Shown in pieces: positions 1-9,033 of a stretch of 64,000 nt of DNA (the stretch's first letter is position 1; each line of letters starts with the position of its first letter). The stretch covers positions 1-64,000 of the forward strand of contig NZ_CAAF010000082.1 in the NCBI RefSeq assembly GCF_000359125.1, given 5' to 3'. The DNA comes from Mesorhizobium sp. STM 4661 (GTDB lineage Bacteria; Pseudomonadota; Alphaproteobacteria; Rhizobiales; Rhizobiaceae). Made by a program: the position numbers and the translations under genes. Below the pieces are notes generated by a model. That model ran no database searches and was not told where the DNA came from. It saw nothing but the letters and a program-made list of their open reading frames with translations.

Positions 1-167
1 AGATGGCAACCTCGCGAAAGCAGTCGTCGCGCTTGTGATCAAGCCAAAACTCGACGACAGTTCAAGTCTCTCCGGCGCGCCATTTGTGAACAAAACTGGG
101 CACTCCTGCCGGAGCCGCCCCGCCGCCCGCCCATCGCCAGGCCTTCCAGAAGCCAGCTTGGTCGAGG

Positions 168-1130
168 TCAATCGGCGACTACTGCTTCCAGAACGCCCCC
201 TTGCCTACGGCCACCGTCAGACCGGCGAACTGCTCGATAACGGCCAGGCGATAGGCCATGATGTCGATGGAACAGCTTCGAAAACGCGGCCGCGGTCTCG
301 TAGCCGACACGGGTCGCAATCCGTGCAATCCCCTCGTCGCTTGTTTCGAGCAGAAACGCGGCCTCCGACATCCGGCGTGCGATCAGATAGCGGTACATGG
401 ACTCGCCGACGAGCTTGGTGAAGCGAGCCGAAAACGCCGAACGACCAAGTCCCACGCTTTGCCCGAGGCCGCCAAGCGTCCAGGGCCGATCCGGTCGTTC
501 GTGGATCAACTGAAGTGCCGGTCCTATGTGCGGGTCCGCCATCGCCCCCAGCCACCCGCCTTCTCCGGGGCCGAGCGACTTGATCCAGCTTCGCAACACC
601 TCCACGAAGAGCACTTCAGTCAGACGTGAGAGCGCGACGCCTTGTCCGGGACGCTCGAACGCCGCCTCGCTCACCATGCGTTGCAGAATCGCCTCGAGCC
701 ATCCTCCGTCTTCCGTCGGCTTCAGGAGAAGCACGGGCGGAAGCAATTCCAAAACGCTACCGCGCGAGGGCCGTGCTACAGTGAAATTACCACAGATCAT
801 CGTCGCGAGCGGCTGCTCGCCGCCTCCGTGACGAACGAGGCCAAGACGCCCGGCTAGTCGATCGATATCGAGAATCGGTAACGGCTCCGTCCGGCTATCC
901 GAGTAGATCACATGGGGCTCGCCACGCGTGACGACAACAAAGTCGCCCTCGGTCAAGTGGAGCTCTCGTCCCTGTTCGAGCGCGAGGGTAGCCGAGCCAC
1001 GGCTGAGATAGTGGAACAGGGCGTAGGGGCGCTTTGGCAACGCGAGGTTCCAGGGATGGCCGAGCTCGAAGTGGAACAGCAAGGTTCCGCCAAGGCGAAC
1101 GCGATCGAGCACTTCAGCGAGGATGTCCAT
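168..1130 (-). CDS. AraC family transcriptional regulator with cupin sensor domain
   Basis: A 320-residue regulator. The N-terminal part (about residues 5-190) looks like the Cupin_6 ligand-binding domain of AraC proteins (FHFELGHPW, LTEGDFVVVTRGEPH). The C-terminal third has the two helix-turn-helix units of AraC/XylS (LGGLGQSVGLGRSAFSARF and IARIATRVGYETAAAFSKLF). I start at the ATG at 1130, with GGAGGA about 14 bases upstream; a longer frame to 1169 has no ribosome site. It is divergent from the secreted hydrolase at 1345, so it probably regulates that gene and possibly itself. The ligand is unknown. The family call is secure; the target is inference. Confidence 0.9.
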   Translation of the reverse strand: MDILAEVLDRVRLGGTLLFHFELGHPWNLALPKRPYALFHYLSRGSATLALEQGRELHLTEGDFVVVTRGEPHVIYSDSRTEPLPILDIDRLAGRLGLVRHGGGEQPLATMICGNFTVARPSRGSVLELLPPVLLLKPTEDGGWLEAILQRMVSEAAFERPGQGVALSRLTEVLFVEVLRSWIKSLGPGEGGWLGAMADPHIGPALQLIHERPDRPWTLGGLGQSVGLGRSAFSARFTKLVGESMYRYLIARRMSEAAFLLETSDEGIARIATRVGYETAAAFSKLFHRHHGLSPGRYRAVRRSDGGRRQGGVLEAVVAD

Positions 1131-1344
1131 GCCACTGACGTTAATCCTCCGGACGGTCAGACACAACATTCGGACGATTGTGCCCTAGCGTCCGCAGCCT
1201 TCGCGGACGATCTCATGTCACAGCGGCCCGATGCGTCGTGCGGTCATCCATTTCGCAAAACGGCAGATGGAAGAACCGCGGCTTCGCACAGACGGCTGCC
1301 CATCCCCGGACGCGCGTCGTCCGTCATCCCAACAGGAGCAATCA

Positions 1345-2115
1345 ATGCGAAATCTTCTACTTTCAGTCGCCACAGTCCTCATGGCCGGAGCAACAATTGC
1401 CGCACCAGCCCAATCGGCTCAACTGCCCAAGGGGGCGGCTCGCAATATCGTGCTCGTCCATGGCGCTTTCGTCGACCAGACAAGCTGGAAGCCTGTTGCC
1501 GATATCCTCACGAAGAAGGGCTACAACGTAACGCTCGTTGAAAATCCGCTCACCTCCCTCGAAGCGGACGTTGATGCCACCAAACAGGCGCTCGCGAAAC
1601 AAAACGGCAAGACCGTTCTCGTTGGCCACTCCTGGGGCGGCGTTGTCATCACGCAAGCAGGTGACGATCCGAAGGTCTCGGCGCTCGTCTATGTCTCCGC
1701 ATTCGCGCCCGACATAGGACAATCCCTGGCCACCCTGGCAAAGAGCGGTCCGGCAACCGAAGGCGGCGCGGCGATTCATCCCGACGAAAAGGGCGACCTC
1801 TACATCGATCCCAAAGTGTTTCCTTCGGCAGTCGCGGCTGACCTTCCTCCGGAGATCGCCGAATCCTTGGCAAGCCATCAGCTCCCGTTGAACCACACGG
1901 CGTTCGAGGCTCCCGTCGATAAGGCAGCTTGGTACGACAAGCCGACGTTCTATGTGATCAGCACGAAGGACAAGGTCATCGCACCCGAGGTCCAGAAGAT
2001 GTTCGCCAACAGGATGAAGGCCCAGACGACGGAGGTCGCCGGCAGCCACGCTTCCCTCGTCGTCCACGCGAAGGAAGTCGCCGCGGTGATTGAAAAGGCC
2101 GCACTCGTGAAGTGA
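1345..2115 (+). CDS. Secreted alpha/beta hydrolase (esterase-like)
   Basis: A 256-residue serine hydrolase with a cleavable signal peptide (basic start, hydrophobic MRNLLLSVATVLMAGATIAA, then an Ala-rich cut region near residue 25), so it acts in the periplasm or outside the cell. The nucleophile elbow GHSWGG puts the catalytic serine at residue 96. LVHGAF near residue 37 is the oxyanion-hole strand, and AGSHASLVVH near the C-terminus supplies the likely histidine. It resembles the small EstC/pyrethroid-hydrolase-like group. The start ATG has AGGAG nine bases upstream; the same frame extends to 1231 but that would bury the signal peptide. The substrate cannot be told from sequence. Confidence 0.88.
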   Translation: MRNLLLSVATVLMAGATIAAPAQSAQLPKGAARNIVLVHGAFVDQTSWKPVADILTKKGYNVTLVENPLTSLEADVDATKQALAKQNGKTVLVGHSWGGVVITQAGDDPKVSALVYVSAFAPDIGQSLATLAKSGPATEGGAAIHPDEKGDLYIDPKVFPSAVAADLPPEIAESLASHQLPLNHTAFEAPVDKAAWYDKPTFYVISTKDKVIAPEVQKMFANRMKAQTTEVAGSHASLVVHAKEVAAVIEKAALVK

Positions 2116-2265
2116 CGATACCGCTCCCGGCACTTTCGTGCCGGGAGCACCACGCGTGCTCGGCGGGACTACGGAATGCCTTGGACCGCGAGCGGCTCAG
2201 ACCTAGCCAAAACCGCAACAGCTACTCCCATTCGATTATTTTATGCCAAGCATCCGGAGGATGAC

Positions 2266-3125
2266 ATGACTGAACTCGACACCGCGAGCCAGGACGCCGC
2301 CACGCTAGAAACGGCGCCCACCCGTTACATCGAAGGCAGCGGAATCCGTTTCGCCTATCGCCGCCTCGGCCCATCGACCGGAACGGCTCTGGTTCTCCTA
2401 CAGCATTTCTCGGGCAACATCGACGCGTGGGACCCCGCCGTCGTGAATGTTCTGGCCGCCGATCGACCGGTGATCGCTTTCGATAACGCTGGGGTCGGCC
2501 GCTCGACAGGCCAAACGCCCGACAATATCGCGGCGATGGCCCGAGACGCGGTCGCTTTTATCAAACTGCTCGGACTCTCCGAAGTCGACCTTCTGGGCTT
2601 TTCCCTCGGCGGCTGCGTCGCCCAGCAGATCGCTGCCGAGCACCGACGGCTGGTCCGCAAGCTAATCCTCGTCGGCACCGCTCCGAAAGGCGGAGAGGAA
2701 CACCTGTTGACGGTTCTCCAGGACGCGTTTTCCCAAACCGAGGCGCCGGACCTCCGCCTGCCGCTATTCTTTACGAAGTCTTCCACCAGCCAGTCGGCCG
2801 GCCTGCGTTCCTGAAGCGGGCGAAGGTGCGTAAGGAAGATCGGGACACCGACAACGGCGGCGCGGTGACGGATCCGCAGGCCAAGGCGCTTATTACTTGG
2901 TGCGCCACACCTGATCCCGAGCACGCCATTCTGCGCGCCATCCGCCAGCCCGCCCTTGTGGTCAGCGGCAGCCACGACACCATGCTGCCGGCGGACAACG
3001 CCTACGCAATGTTCAAGGCTCTAAGCAACGCCCAGCTGGTCCTCTATCCCGATTCCGGCCACGGCGCCCTATTTCAGTACCACGAATTGTTCGTCAGCCA
3101 CGTCCGGACCTTCCTGGAAGCGTAG
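2266..3125 (+). pseudogene. Alpha/beta hydrolase broken by a frameshift
   Basis: The first part (2266-2814) encodes the N-terminal two thirds of a cytoplasmic alpha/beta hydrolase: LLQHFSGN oxyanion region, FDNAGVGRST, and nucleophile motif GFSLGG. It runs into TGA at 2812-2814. The rest continues in another frame to 3125, with AFLKRAKVRKED, the Asp region VVSGSHDTMLP and the catalytic His of PDSGHGALFQ. The two halves join well at SAG/AFLKRAK if one base is missing near 2803. The ATG at 2266 has GGAGG seven bases upstream. Either the gene is dead (the His is lost from the first product) or the read has an error. Confidence 0.82.
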
Positions 3126-3193
3126 TCGGCGGTTGCATAATCCCGGCGCGATCGGTCGCACCTTTATTCTTGAGAGCTGTTGCGGAGAAAGAA

Positions 3194-3688
3194 ATGACAA
3201 TCGCAAAGGTCGAGGTTGAGCGTTTCAGCCTGACGTGTTCCAAACCATTCGACGCCGTTGTGGCCGCGCTCAAGTCAGCGGTCGGGCAACCTGACATGGT
3301 CGAATTTTTCCAGGCGACGAGCGCTGCAAATTCCTTCTCGGATTTGGAGCGAGTTGTGCAAAACGGCCTAGGCCGCACAGGTCTCATGCTTTTCGCGGAA
3401 TTCGACTTGGGCGCCATTCTGCGCCGCGAAACTGGACGAGACACTCCTAAGAGCATGCGGTTTTTGGTCGGCAATCCACTCATAATGAAAGAAATGGTCA
3501 AGCACGTTCCCGATGCTGGATCTTACGCCCCAGTCACAGTCCTTCTCGATCAACGGCCCGATGGCGTGCATGTCTCCTATGACAAAATGGAGAGTTATCT
3601 GCTCTCTTATGGTAGTTTGGAGGCTCTTGCTGTCGCACGCAATCTTGATGCGAAAATCACAACCTTGTTACGCGAATGCGCAAGCTAA
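3194..3688 (+). CDS. DUF302 domain-containing protein
   Basis: A 164-residue soluble protein with no signal peptide. The centre (LMLFAEFDLGAILRR, then FLVGNPLIMKEMVKHVPDAG and VTVLLDQRPDGVHVSYDKM) follows the DUF302 pattern: strand with a polar pair, helix, GNP loop, and the Y/D-K-M end. The function of DUF302 is not established. I chose the ATG at 3194 because GGAGA lies six bases upstream; an upstream GTG adds eight poorly placed residues. It sits 68 bases after the broken hydrolase and may share its transcript. Confidence 0.75.
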   Translation: MTIAKVEVERFSLTCSKPFDAVVAALKSAVGQPDMVEFFQATSAANSFSDLERVVQNGLGRTGLMLFAEFDLGAILRRETGRDTPKSMRFLVGNPLIMKEMVKHVPDAGSYAPVTVLLDQRPDGVHVSYDKMESYLLSYGSLEALAVARNLDAKITTLLRECAS

Positions 3689-3950
3689 ACTCTCGTGATG
3701 ACGCTTCAGACGGATGGAAGTGAGAGTCCGTCCCGAAAACGCATGACTTTTCGCGATGCGGCGGATGGGAACGATGGCAGCGACGGCGTTGAGGAAAGCG
3801 GTCGCCGAAGCGATGGTGGGCTCGGCATCCTTCCGGGTCGTGCGGAGCGGCTCGGTACGGTATCGCTTCGAGAGACGGTGACAGCCCCGCGAGCAAGCGC
3901 GTTCCGTCTGGGCGGCACCACTTGCGTCACGACGCGACCTGCGCTTTCCC

Positions 3951-3966
3951 CTAGCGAGCTCGCTAG
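3951..3966. repeat. Perfect 16-bp palindrome
   Basis: CTAGCGAGCTCGCTAG reads the same on both strands. It lies in the gene-poor stretch about 320 bases upstream of the GMC oxidoreductase start. It could be a protein-binding site, but a single copy gives no proof. Confidence 0.5.
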
Positions 3967-4054
3967 CTCGGTCGAACTCACCCGCAGGCGCGGCAGCAGC
4001 CATTCTTTGGCGCATTGAATGAACGGCTGCTTTTGGGCGCGGCGACCACCACTT

Positions 4055-4089
4055 CGAACGACCGGCATTAGGCGCTATGCGGTCGTTCG
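4055..4089. repeat. Inverted repeat, 10-bp perfect arms
   Basis: CGAACGACCG at 4055-4064 and CGGTCGTTCG at 4080-4089 are exact reverse complements around a 15-base loop. There is no T-run, so a terminator is unlikely. It lies about 200 bases before the GMC operon and is a candidate operator or a remnant of a mobile sequence. Confidence 0.55.
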
Positions 4090-4285
4090 CGGTAGGGGAA
4101 CGAACGTCGCCAACGGGTCAGGGCTTACCTCCTCCGAGCGAAGGGCAGAGAAGGGTCGGAAGTTGAAATTCAAACTGAATACCGCCGGTCGCTTTTTTCA
4201 CAACCGATGCCGGAAGGCACGGCGACTTGGGAAGCCCGCCGCGTTTAGGCTGCGGCCAAATTTTCCGGAGCCGCCCGCAGCCATC

Positions 4286-5902
4286 ATGCAAAGTTTTGAC
4301 TTCATCATTGTCGGCTCCGGCTCGGCCGGCTCGGTCCTGGCGGACAAACTGTCGGCCTCCGGCCGCTTCTCCGTTCTGGTGCTCGAGGCCGGCGGCACCG
4401 ACCGCCGCTTCTACGTGCAGATGCCGCTCGGCTACGGCAAGACCTTCTTTGACCCGGCGGTCAACTGGAACTACAAGGCCGAGGCGGACCCCGGCCTTGG
4501 CGGCAATGCCGACCACTGGCCACGCGGCAAATTGCTTGGCGGCTCGAGCTCGATCAACGCCATGGTCTGGATCAGGGGCGCGCGCGAGGATTTCGACGCT
4601 TGGGCGGCCGCCGGCAATCCCGGCTGGGGTTACGACGATCTCCTGCCGGCTTTCAAGGCGCTGGAAGACAATGAGGCCGGCGCCGACCGCTGGCGCGGCA
4701 CCGGCGGGCCGCTGCACATCACCGACTGCTCGAATTCGGTCCACCCGCTGACCAGGCGCTATCTCGCCGCCGGTCAGCAGGCAGGCCTGCCGCTCAATCC
4801 TGATTTCAACGGCGCATCGCAGGAAGGCGTCGGCATCTACCAGATCTCCACCAGGAATGGCCGCCGCATGTCGGCCGCGCGCGCCTTCCTGCGCCCGGCG
4901 ATGAAGCGCAAAAACGTCCGCGTCGAGATGAATGCGCTGGTCACCAGGATCCTGTTCGAGGGCAAGCGCGCCGTCGGTGTCGAATACGTCCAGAACGGCG
5001 CAACGAAGACCGTCCGCGCCGGACGCGAAGTGATCCTGTCGGGCGGTTCGGTCAACTCGCCGCAACTGCTGCAACTGTCCGGCATCGGCCCCTCGGCGCT
5101 GCTCAAGGGGCTGGGCATTCCGATTGTTCATGCCAACGAGAATGTCGGCGCAAACCTGCAGGACCATGTCGGCATCAACTACACGTATCGGGGCAGACTG
5201 CCGACGCTCAACCAGATCCTGCGACCCTGGTGGGGCAAGCTGCTGGTCGGCATGCAATATATCCTGACGCAGTCCGGCCCGCTGTCGCTGTCGATGAACA
5301 ATGCCGGCGGTTTCTTTCGCACCGACCCGGCCACGACACGCCCCAACATGCAGCTCTACTTCCAGGCCTTCTCGACGGTCATTCCGAAGAGCGGCGAGCG
5401 CCCGATCCTGACGCCCGATCCGTGGCCCGGCTTTTCCATCGGCCTGTCCAATTGCCGCCCATCCAGCCGTGGTGAGATCATGATCCGTTCCAGCAATCCG
5501 CGTGATTATCCCAAGATTACTGCCAACGCCTATTCCACCAATGCCGATGTCGATGAAATGCTCGCGGCGGTGAAGTTCGTGCGCAAGATCGCCTCGATGC
5601 CGGCCATGGCCGAGATCATCGAGGAGGAGGTTCTGCCCGGTCCATCAATCACGTCCGACGCCGACCTGATCACGGATTTCAGGAAGCGCTCGGGCACCGT
5701 TTATCACCCGGTCTCGACCTGCCGCATGGGCCCTGACCCCACACGCTCGGTCGTCGATCCGCGCCTCAAAGTGCACGGCCTTGAAGGTTTGCGCGTCATC
5801 GACGCCTCGATCTTTCCCGACAATATCACCGGCAACACCAACGCCGCCTCGATCATGACCGGATGGAAGGGCGCCGAACTGGTTCTGGAGGACCAAAAAT
5901 GA
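4286..5902 (+). CDS. GMC family oxidoreductase (choline dehydrogenase-like)
   Basis: A 538-residue FAD-dependent alcohol/polyol dehydrogenase. The N-terminal FAD fold is clear: FIIVGSGSAGS (residues 7-16) and LVLEAGG. The GMC signatures WPRGKLLGGSSSINAM and LSGGSVNSPQLLQLSGIGP are present. At the C-terminus the active-site His is in YHPVSTCRMGP (about H474) and the partner Asn in NTNAAS (517-522). I start at the ATG at 4286 because the fold begins there; the upstream frame has no family features. It is the first gene of a three-gene operon whose genes overlap by a few bases. The substrate is probably a polyol or sugar alcohol; which one is unknown. Confidence 0.92.
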   Translation: MQSFDFIIVGSGSAGSVLADKLSASGRFSVLVLEAGGTDRRFYVQMPLGYGKTFFDPAVNWNYKAEADPGLGGNADHWPRGKLLGGSSSINAMVWIRGAREDFDAWAAAGNPGWGYDDLLPAFKALEDNEAGADRWRGTGGPLHITDCSNSVHPLTRRYLAAGQQAGLPLNPDFNGASQEGVGIYQISTRNGRRMSAARAFLRPAMKRKNVRVEMNALVTRILFEGKRAVGVEYVQNGATKTVRAGREVILSGGSVNSPQLLQLSGIGPSALLKGLGIPIVHANENVGANLQDHVGINYTYRGRLPTLNQILRPWWGKLLVGMQYILTQSGPLSLSMNNAGGFFRTDPATTRPNMQLYFQAFSTVIPKSGERPILTPDPWPGFSIGLSNCRPSSRGEIMIRSSNPRDYPKITANAYSTNADVDEMLAAVKFVRKIASMPAMAEIIEEEVLPGPSITSDADLITDFRKRSGTVYHPVSTCRMGPDPTRSVVDPRLKVHGLEGLRVIDASIFPDNITGNTNAASIMTGWKGAELVLEDQK

Positions 5903-7110
5903 AAATCACCGACGTCAAGACCTGGGTTGTCGGCAACCCGCCGCCCGGCATCGGCGGCAAATATTTCATCTTCGTCAAGCTCACCACCGATGGCGGCGTG
6001 GTCGGCTATGGCGAAGCCTACAACGCGACCTTCTCCGGCCATGTCACCGCAAAAATGATCGAGGACATGGCCGAGCGTTATCTCATCGGCCGCGACCCGC
6101 ACGATATCGAGAACTTCTTCCGCCGCGCCTATTCGTCCGGTTTTACCCAGCGCCCCGATGTTTCCGGCATGGGCTGCTTTTCAGCGCTCGAAATAGCCTG
6201 CTGGGACATCATCGGCAAGGAAGCCAACAAGCCGGTCTACAAGCTGCTCGGCGGCCAGGTGCATGAAACGCTGCGCTCCTACACCTACCTCTATCCGCAC
6301 ACCGGAAGCGTCCACTCCGAGGACGCGCGCGGCAAGAATGTCTACAACGATCCCGACATGGCCGCCGCCTGCGCGCTCGAATATGTCGAGCAGGGCTTCA
6401 ATGCGGTCAAGCTCGACCCGGCCGGCCCCTACACCGCCTTCGACGGCCATCAGCCGCGCCTTGTCGACATCGACCTTTCCGCCCGCATGATCAAGGCGAT
6501 CCGCGAGGCGGTTGGCACCCGCGCCGACATCCTGTTCGGCACCCACGGCCAGTTCACCGCGTCGGGCGCGCTGCGCCTGGCGCGCGCCATCGAGCCCTAC
6601 GATCCGCTGTGGTTCGAGGAACCGGTGCCGCCGGATATGCCCGAAGTGATGGCGCAGGTCGCTCGCGGGACGTCGATCCCGATCGCCACCGGCGAGCGGC
6701 TGACGACCAAATTCGAATTCGCCCGTGTCATCGAGAACCGCGCCGCGACCATTCTGCAGCCGGACCTCGGCCGCTCCGGCGGCATTCTCGAGACCAAGAA
6801 GATCGCCGCCATGGCTGAGGCCTACCACATCCAGGTCGCGCCGCACTGCTATTGCGGGCCGATCGTCGGCGCCGCCAACATCCAGCTCGCGGTGACGCTG
6901 CCCAACTTCCTCATTCTGGAATCGCTGAAGCAATGGGACGGCTTCCACGAGAAGCTATTGATGAAGAAGATCGAATGGCAGGACGGTAACGTCATTCCGT
7001 CCAAGGAGCCCGGCCTCGGCGTCGAGCTCGATGAGGCCGTCTGCGAGGCGCATCCCTGGAACGGCAAGGAATTGCATCTGCAGATGATGCAGACGCCGTT
7101 GATGCCGTGA
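5899..7110 (+). CDS. Enolase-superfamily dehydratase (mandelate racemase/galactonate dehydratase type)
   Basis: A 403-residue member of the mandelate racemase/muconate lactonizing group. These enzymes use Mg2+ to take a proton from carbon 2 of an acid sugar and often lose water to give a 2-keto-3-deoxy acid. Visible catalytic features are GTHGQFT (H216), WFEEPVP (E240/E241), ATGER (E266) and APHCYCGP (H316), in the order expected for the barrel. The ATG overlaps the stop of the oxidoreductase (ATGA), so translation is coupled. With its neighbours this suggests oxidation, then dehydration of a sugar acid. The exact substrate is not readable. Confidence 0.92.
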   Translation: MKITDVKTWVVGNPPPGIGGKYFIFVKLTTDGGVVGYGEAYNATFSGHVTAKMIEDMAERYLIGRDPHDIENFFRRAYSSGFTQRPDVSGMGCFSALEIACWDIIGKEANKPVYKLLGGQVHETLRSYTYLYPHTGSVHSEDARGKNVYNDPDMAAACALEYVEQGFNAVKLDPAGPYTAFDGHQPRLVDIDLSARMIKAIREAVGTRADILFGTHGQFTASGALRLARAIEPYDPLWFEEPVPPDMPEVMAQVARGTSIPIATGERLTTKFEFARVIENRAATILQPDLGRSGGILETKKIAAMAEAYHIQVAPHCYCGPIVGAANIQLAVTLPNFLILESLKQWDGFHEKLLMKKIEWQDGNVIPSKEPGLGVELDEAVCEAHPWNGKELHLQMMQTPLMP

Positions 7111-8024
7111 GCGAAAGCTACGCCTTCATCGGCCTTGGCCACCTCGGCGGTCACCTCGCCGCCAGCCTGATCCGCAATGGCTTTGCCGTCACCGTCTTCG
7201 ATCGCGACCCCGCCGCCGTCGAACGCCTCGTGGCGCTCGGGGCCACCGCCGCGAACAGCCCGGCCGAAGCCGGGGCGCGGGCCGGCAACGCCATAACCTG
7301 CCTGCCGTCGCCGAAGGTCAGCGAAGCGGTGCTGGCCGACGCCGACGGGCTGCTTGAAGGCCTGCCCACGGGTGGCAGTTGGATCGAAATGTCGACCAAC
7401 GGCCGCGACGAGATTGTGCGGCTCGCGGCACTCGCCTCGGCGAAGAACATCGAGACATTGGAATGTCCGGTCACAGGCGGCGTGCATCTGGCGGCCGCCG
7501 GAAAAATCACCGCGCTGGTCGGTGGCGATGCGGCGCTCTACGAACGCCACCGCCCGGCCATCGAGGCGATGTGCGAAAAATCGTTCCTGATGGGTCCGGT
7601 CGGCTCGGCGGCGGTGATCAAGGTGATCACCAATATGCTGGCCTTCATCCATCTCGTCGCGGCCGGCGAGGCATTGATGCTGGCCAGGAAAGGCGGACTC
7701 GATCTCGCCCAGTCCTATCACGCAATCGTCGCCTCCTCCGGCAACAGCTTCGTCCATGAGACCGAAAGCCAGCTCGTGCTGAACGGCTCCTACGACATCG
7801 GCTTCACCATGGACCTGGCGCTGAAGGACCTCGGCTTCGCGCTCGCCATGGGCGAGGATTTCGGTGTGCCGCTCGACCTCGCCTCACGCGTCAACGCGAT
7901 TTTCCAGCAAGGCAAGGAGACCTATGGCGGGGGTGCCTGGTCAAGCCAGATCGTCAAACTGCTCGAGGATGCAGTCGGCACTGAGCTGCGCGCGCCCGGT
8001 TTCCCGGCCAAGCTCGAAATGTAA
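7107..8024 (+). CDS. NAD(P)-dependent beta-hydroxyacid dehydrogenase (HIBADH family)
   Basis: A 305-residue two-domain dehydrogenase. The Rossmann motif GLGHLGGHLA (from about residue 9) and FDR at the end of the second strand bind the cofactor. CPVTGGVHLAAAGKITALVGG is the conserved substrate loop, and VIKVITNM supplies the catalytic lysine (K172). GTG starts inside the stop of the previous gene (GTGA), completing a tightly coupled operon. Family members act on 3-hydroxyisobutyrate, tartronate semialdehyde or 6-phosphogluconate-like compounds. The neighbours favour a sugar-acid product. No transporter or regulator gene accompanies the set. Confidence 0.9.
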   Translation: MSESYAFIGLGHLGGHLAASLIRNGFAVTVFDRDPAAVERLVALGATAANSPAEAGARAGNAITCLPSPKVSEAVLADADGLLEGLPTGGSWIEMSTNGRDEIVRLAALASAKNIETLECPVTGGVHLAAAGKITALVGGDAALYERHRPAIEAMCEKSFLMGPVGSAAVIKVITNMLAFIHLVAAGEALMLARKGGLDLAQSYHAIVASSGNSFVHETESQLVLNGSYDIGFTMDLALKDLGFALAMGEDFGVPLDLASRVNAIFQQGKETYGGGAWSSQIVKLLEDAVGTELRAPGFPAKLEM

Positions 8025-8094
8025 CCGGCAAATTTTAGCCAGCTACTTCAGCTGCTTAGCTGCTCCCGTGGAATCAGCCTCTGAGGCAGTTGAT

Positions 8095-9033
8095 TCAACA
8101 CCTCAACGTGAGCGCACCCGGGAGGATCTCGAAAGTTGCCGGTATGCGCCCCGGCGACTCGCCGTCTATGTCGACCAGAGCGCCGTTCTTTTCCACGTCG
8201 CCGAGCGGTTCGACAACCACTTTCTTGCCGCGCAGTATGGTGATCGCCGGATGGTTGCGATGCCGCCCGCCATAGAGCAGGCGGATGTCCCAGATCAGTC
8301 TAAGCTTGCCGGCCGCGCGCAGGATGACGATGTCGAACTGACCATCATCCAGCTCGGCGTCCGGCGCGATCATCATGCCCCCGCCGAAGAATTTTCCGTT
8401 GGCCACCGCCACCAGCGCCATGCGCGCCTCGACCGGGACGCCGTCGTCGACGGTGATCCTGACGTCCTGGAAACGGTAGCGGATGAATTCGACCACGGTG
8501 CGCCAAAAGAACAGCGCCTTGGCCGATACCTTGCCCTTGCGCTTGTCGGCGTTGACAGCGCGATCGGTGGCGCCAGAGAGGCCGAGGCTGGCGATGTTGA
8601 TGAAATGGCGGCTGGCCAACGCGCCGTGATCGTCGATGTAGCAGATGCGCCCGGCATCGACCTTGCGGGCCTTGGCCCCGGCAATGCGCTTCAGCGTCAA
8701 GTCGACCTCGCCCGACAGGCCGAGCCCGCGGGCGAAATCGATGCCCGTGCCGCAAGGCAAGAGGCCGAGCTCGGCCGTCCGGCCGTGTTCCTGAAACGCC
8801 TGCAGCAGCCCGTCGGCCGTTTCGCTGGCCGTGCCGTCGCCGCCCGCCGCGATCACCAGTTCGAAACCGCTGGCGGCGAGGTCGAGCGCCAGCCTTTCGG
8901 CGTCGCCCTCGGCTTGCGTCTCGCGCAATTCGAAATCGCCGAAATGCTTTTTCAGCGAAGCACTGACTTCGGGCCAATGCCGTTTCAGCCGGCCGCCACC
9001 GGCAATCGGATTGAGCACCACCCCGACCTTCAA
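8095..9033 (-). CDS. Diacylglycerol kinase family lipid kinase
   Basis: A 312-residue soluble kinase of the DAGK/YegS/sphingosine-kinase fold, which phosphorylates lipid hydroxyl groups with ATP. It opens with KVGVVLNPIAGGG, followed by the nucleotide loop AAGGDGTASE (GGDGT at 64-68), LGLLPCGTGIDFARGLGL and IDGE near the C-terminus, all diagnostic. The open frame reaches 9222, but I place the start at a TTG at 9033: GGAGG lies seven bases upstream and the family fold begins at that codon, while upstream residues look random. It is convergent with the preceding operon. Confidence 0.88.
   Translation of the reverse strand: MKVGVVLNPIAGGGRLKRHWPEVSASLKKHFGDFELRETQAEGDAERLALDLAASGFELVIAAGGDGTASETADGLLQAFQEHGRTAELGLLPCGTGIDFARGLGLSGEVDLTLKRIAGAKARKVDAGRICYIDDHGALASRHFINIASLGLSGATDRAVNADKRKGKVSAKALFFWRTVVEFIRYRFQDVRITVDDGVPVEARMALVAVANGKFFGGGMMIAPDAELDDGQFDIVILRAAGKLRLIWDIRLLYGGRHRNHPAITILRGKKVVVEPLGDVEKNGALVDIDGESPGRIPATFEILPGALTLRC

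Larger units (their letters stand above)
3689..4285. other. Gene-poor stretch before the oxidoreductase operon
   Basis: About 600 bases with no convincing gene. Open frames on both strands have unnatural composition and no recognisable motif. It holds two marked inverted repeats, listed separately, and presumably the promoter of the GMC-dehydratase-dehydrogenase operon, which I could not place. The broken style of the sequence suggests decayed DNA. Confidence 0.5.

Noticed and set aside
1..167. Possible end of a gene at the left edge
   Set aside because: The open frame there has a composition typical of a shadow of the AraC gene and no motif.
4019..4285. 89 extra residues at the N-terminus of the GMC oxidoreductase
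   Set aside because: No family resemblance; the FAD fold begins at the 4286 ATG.
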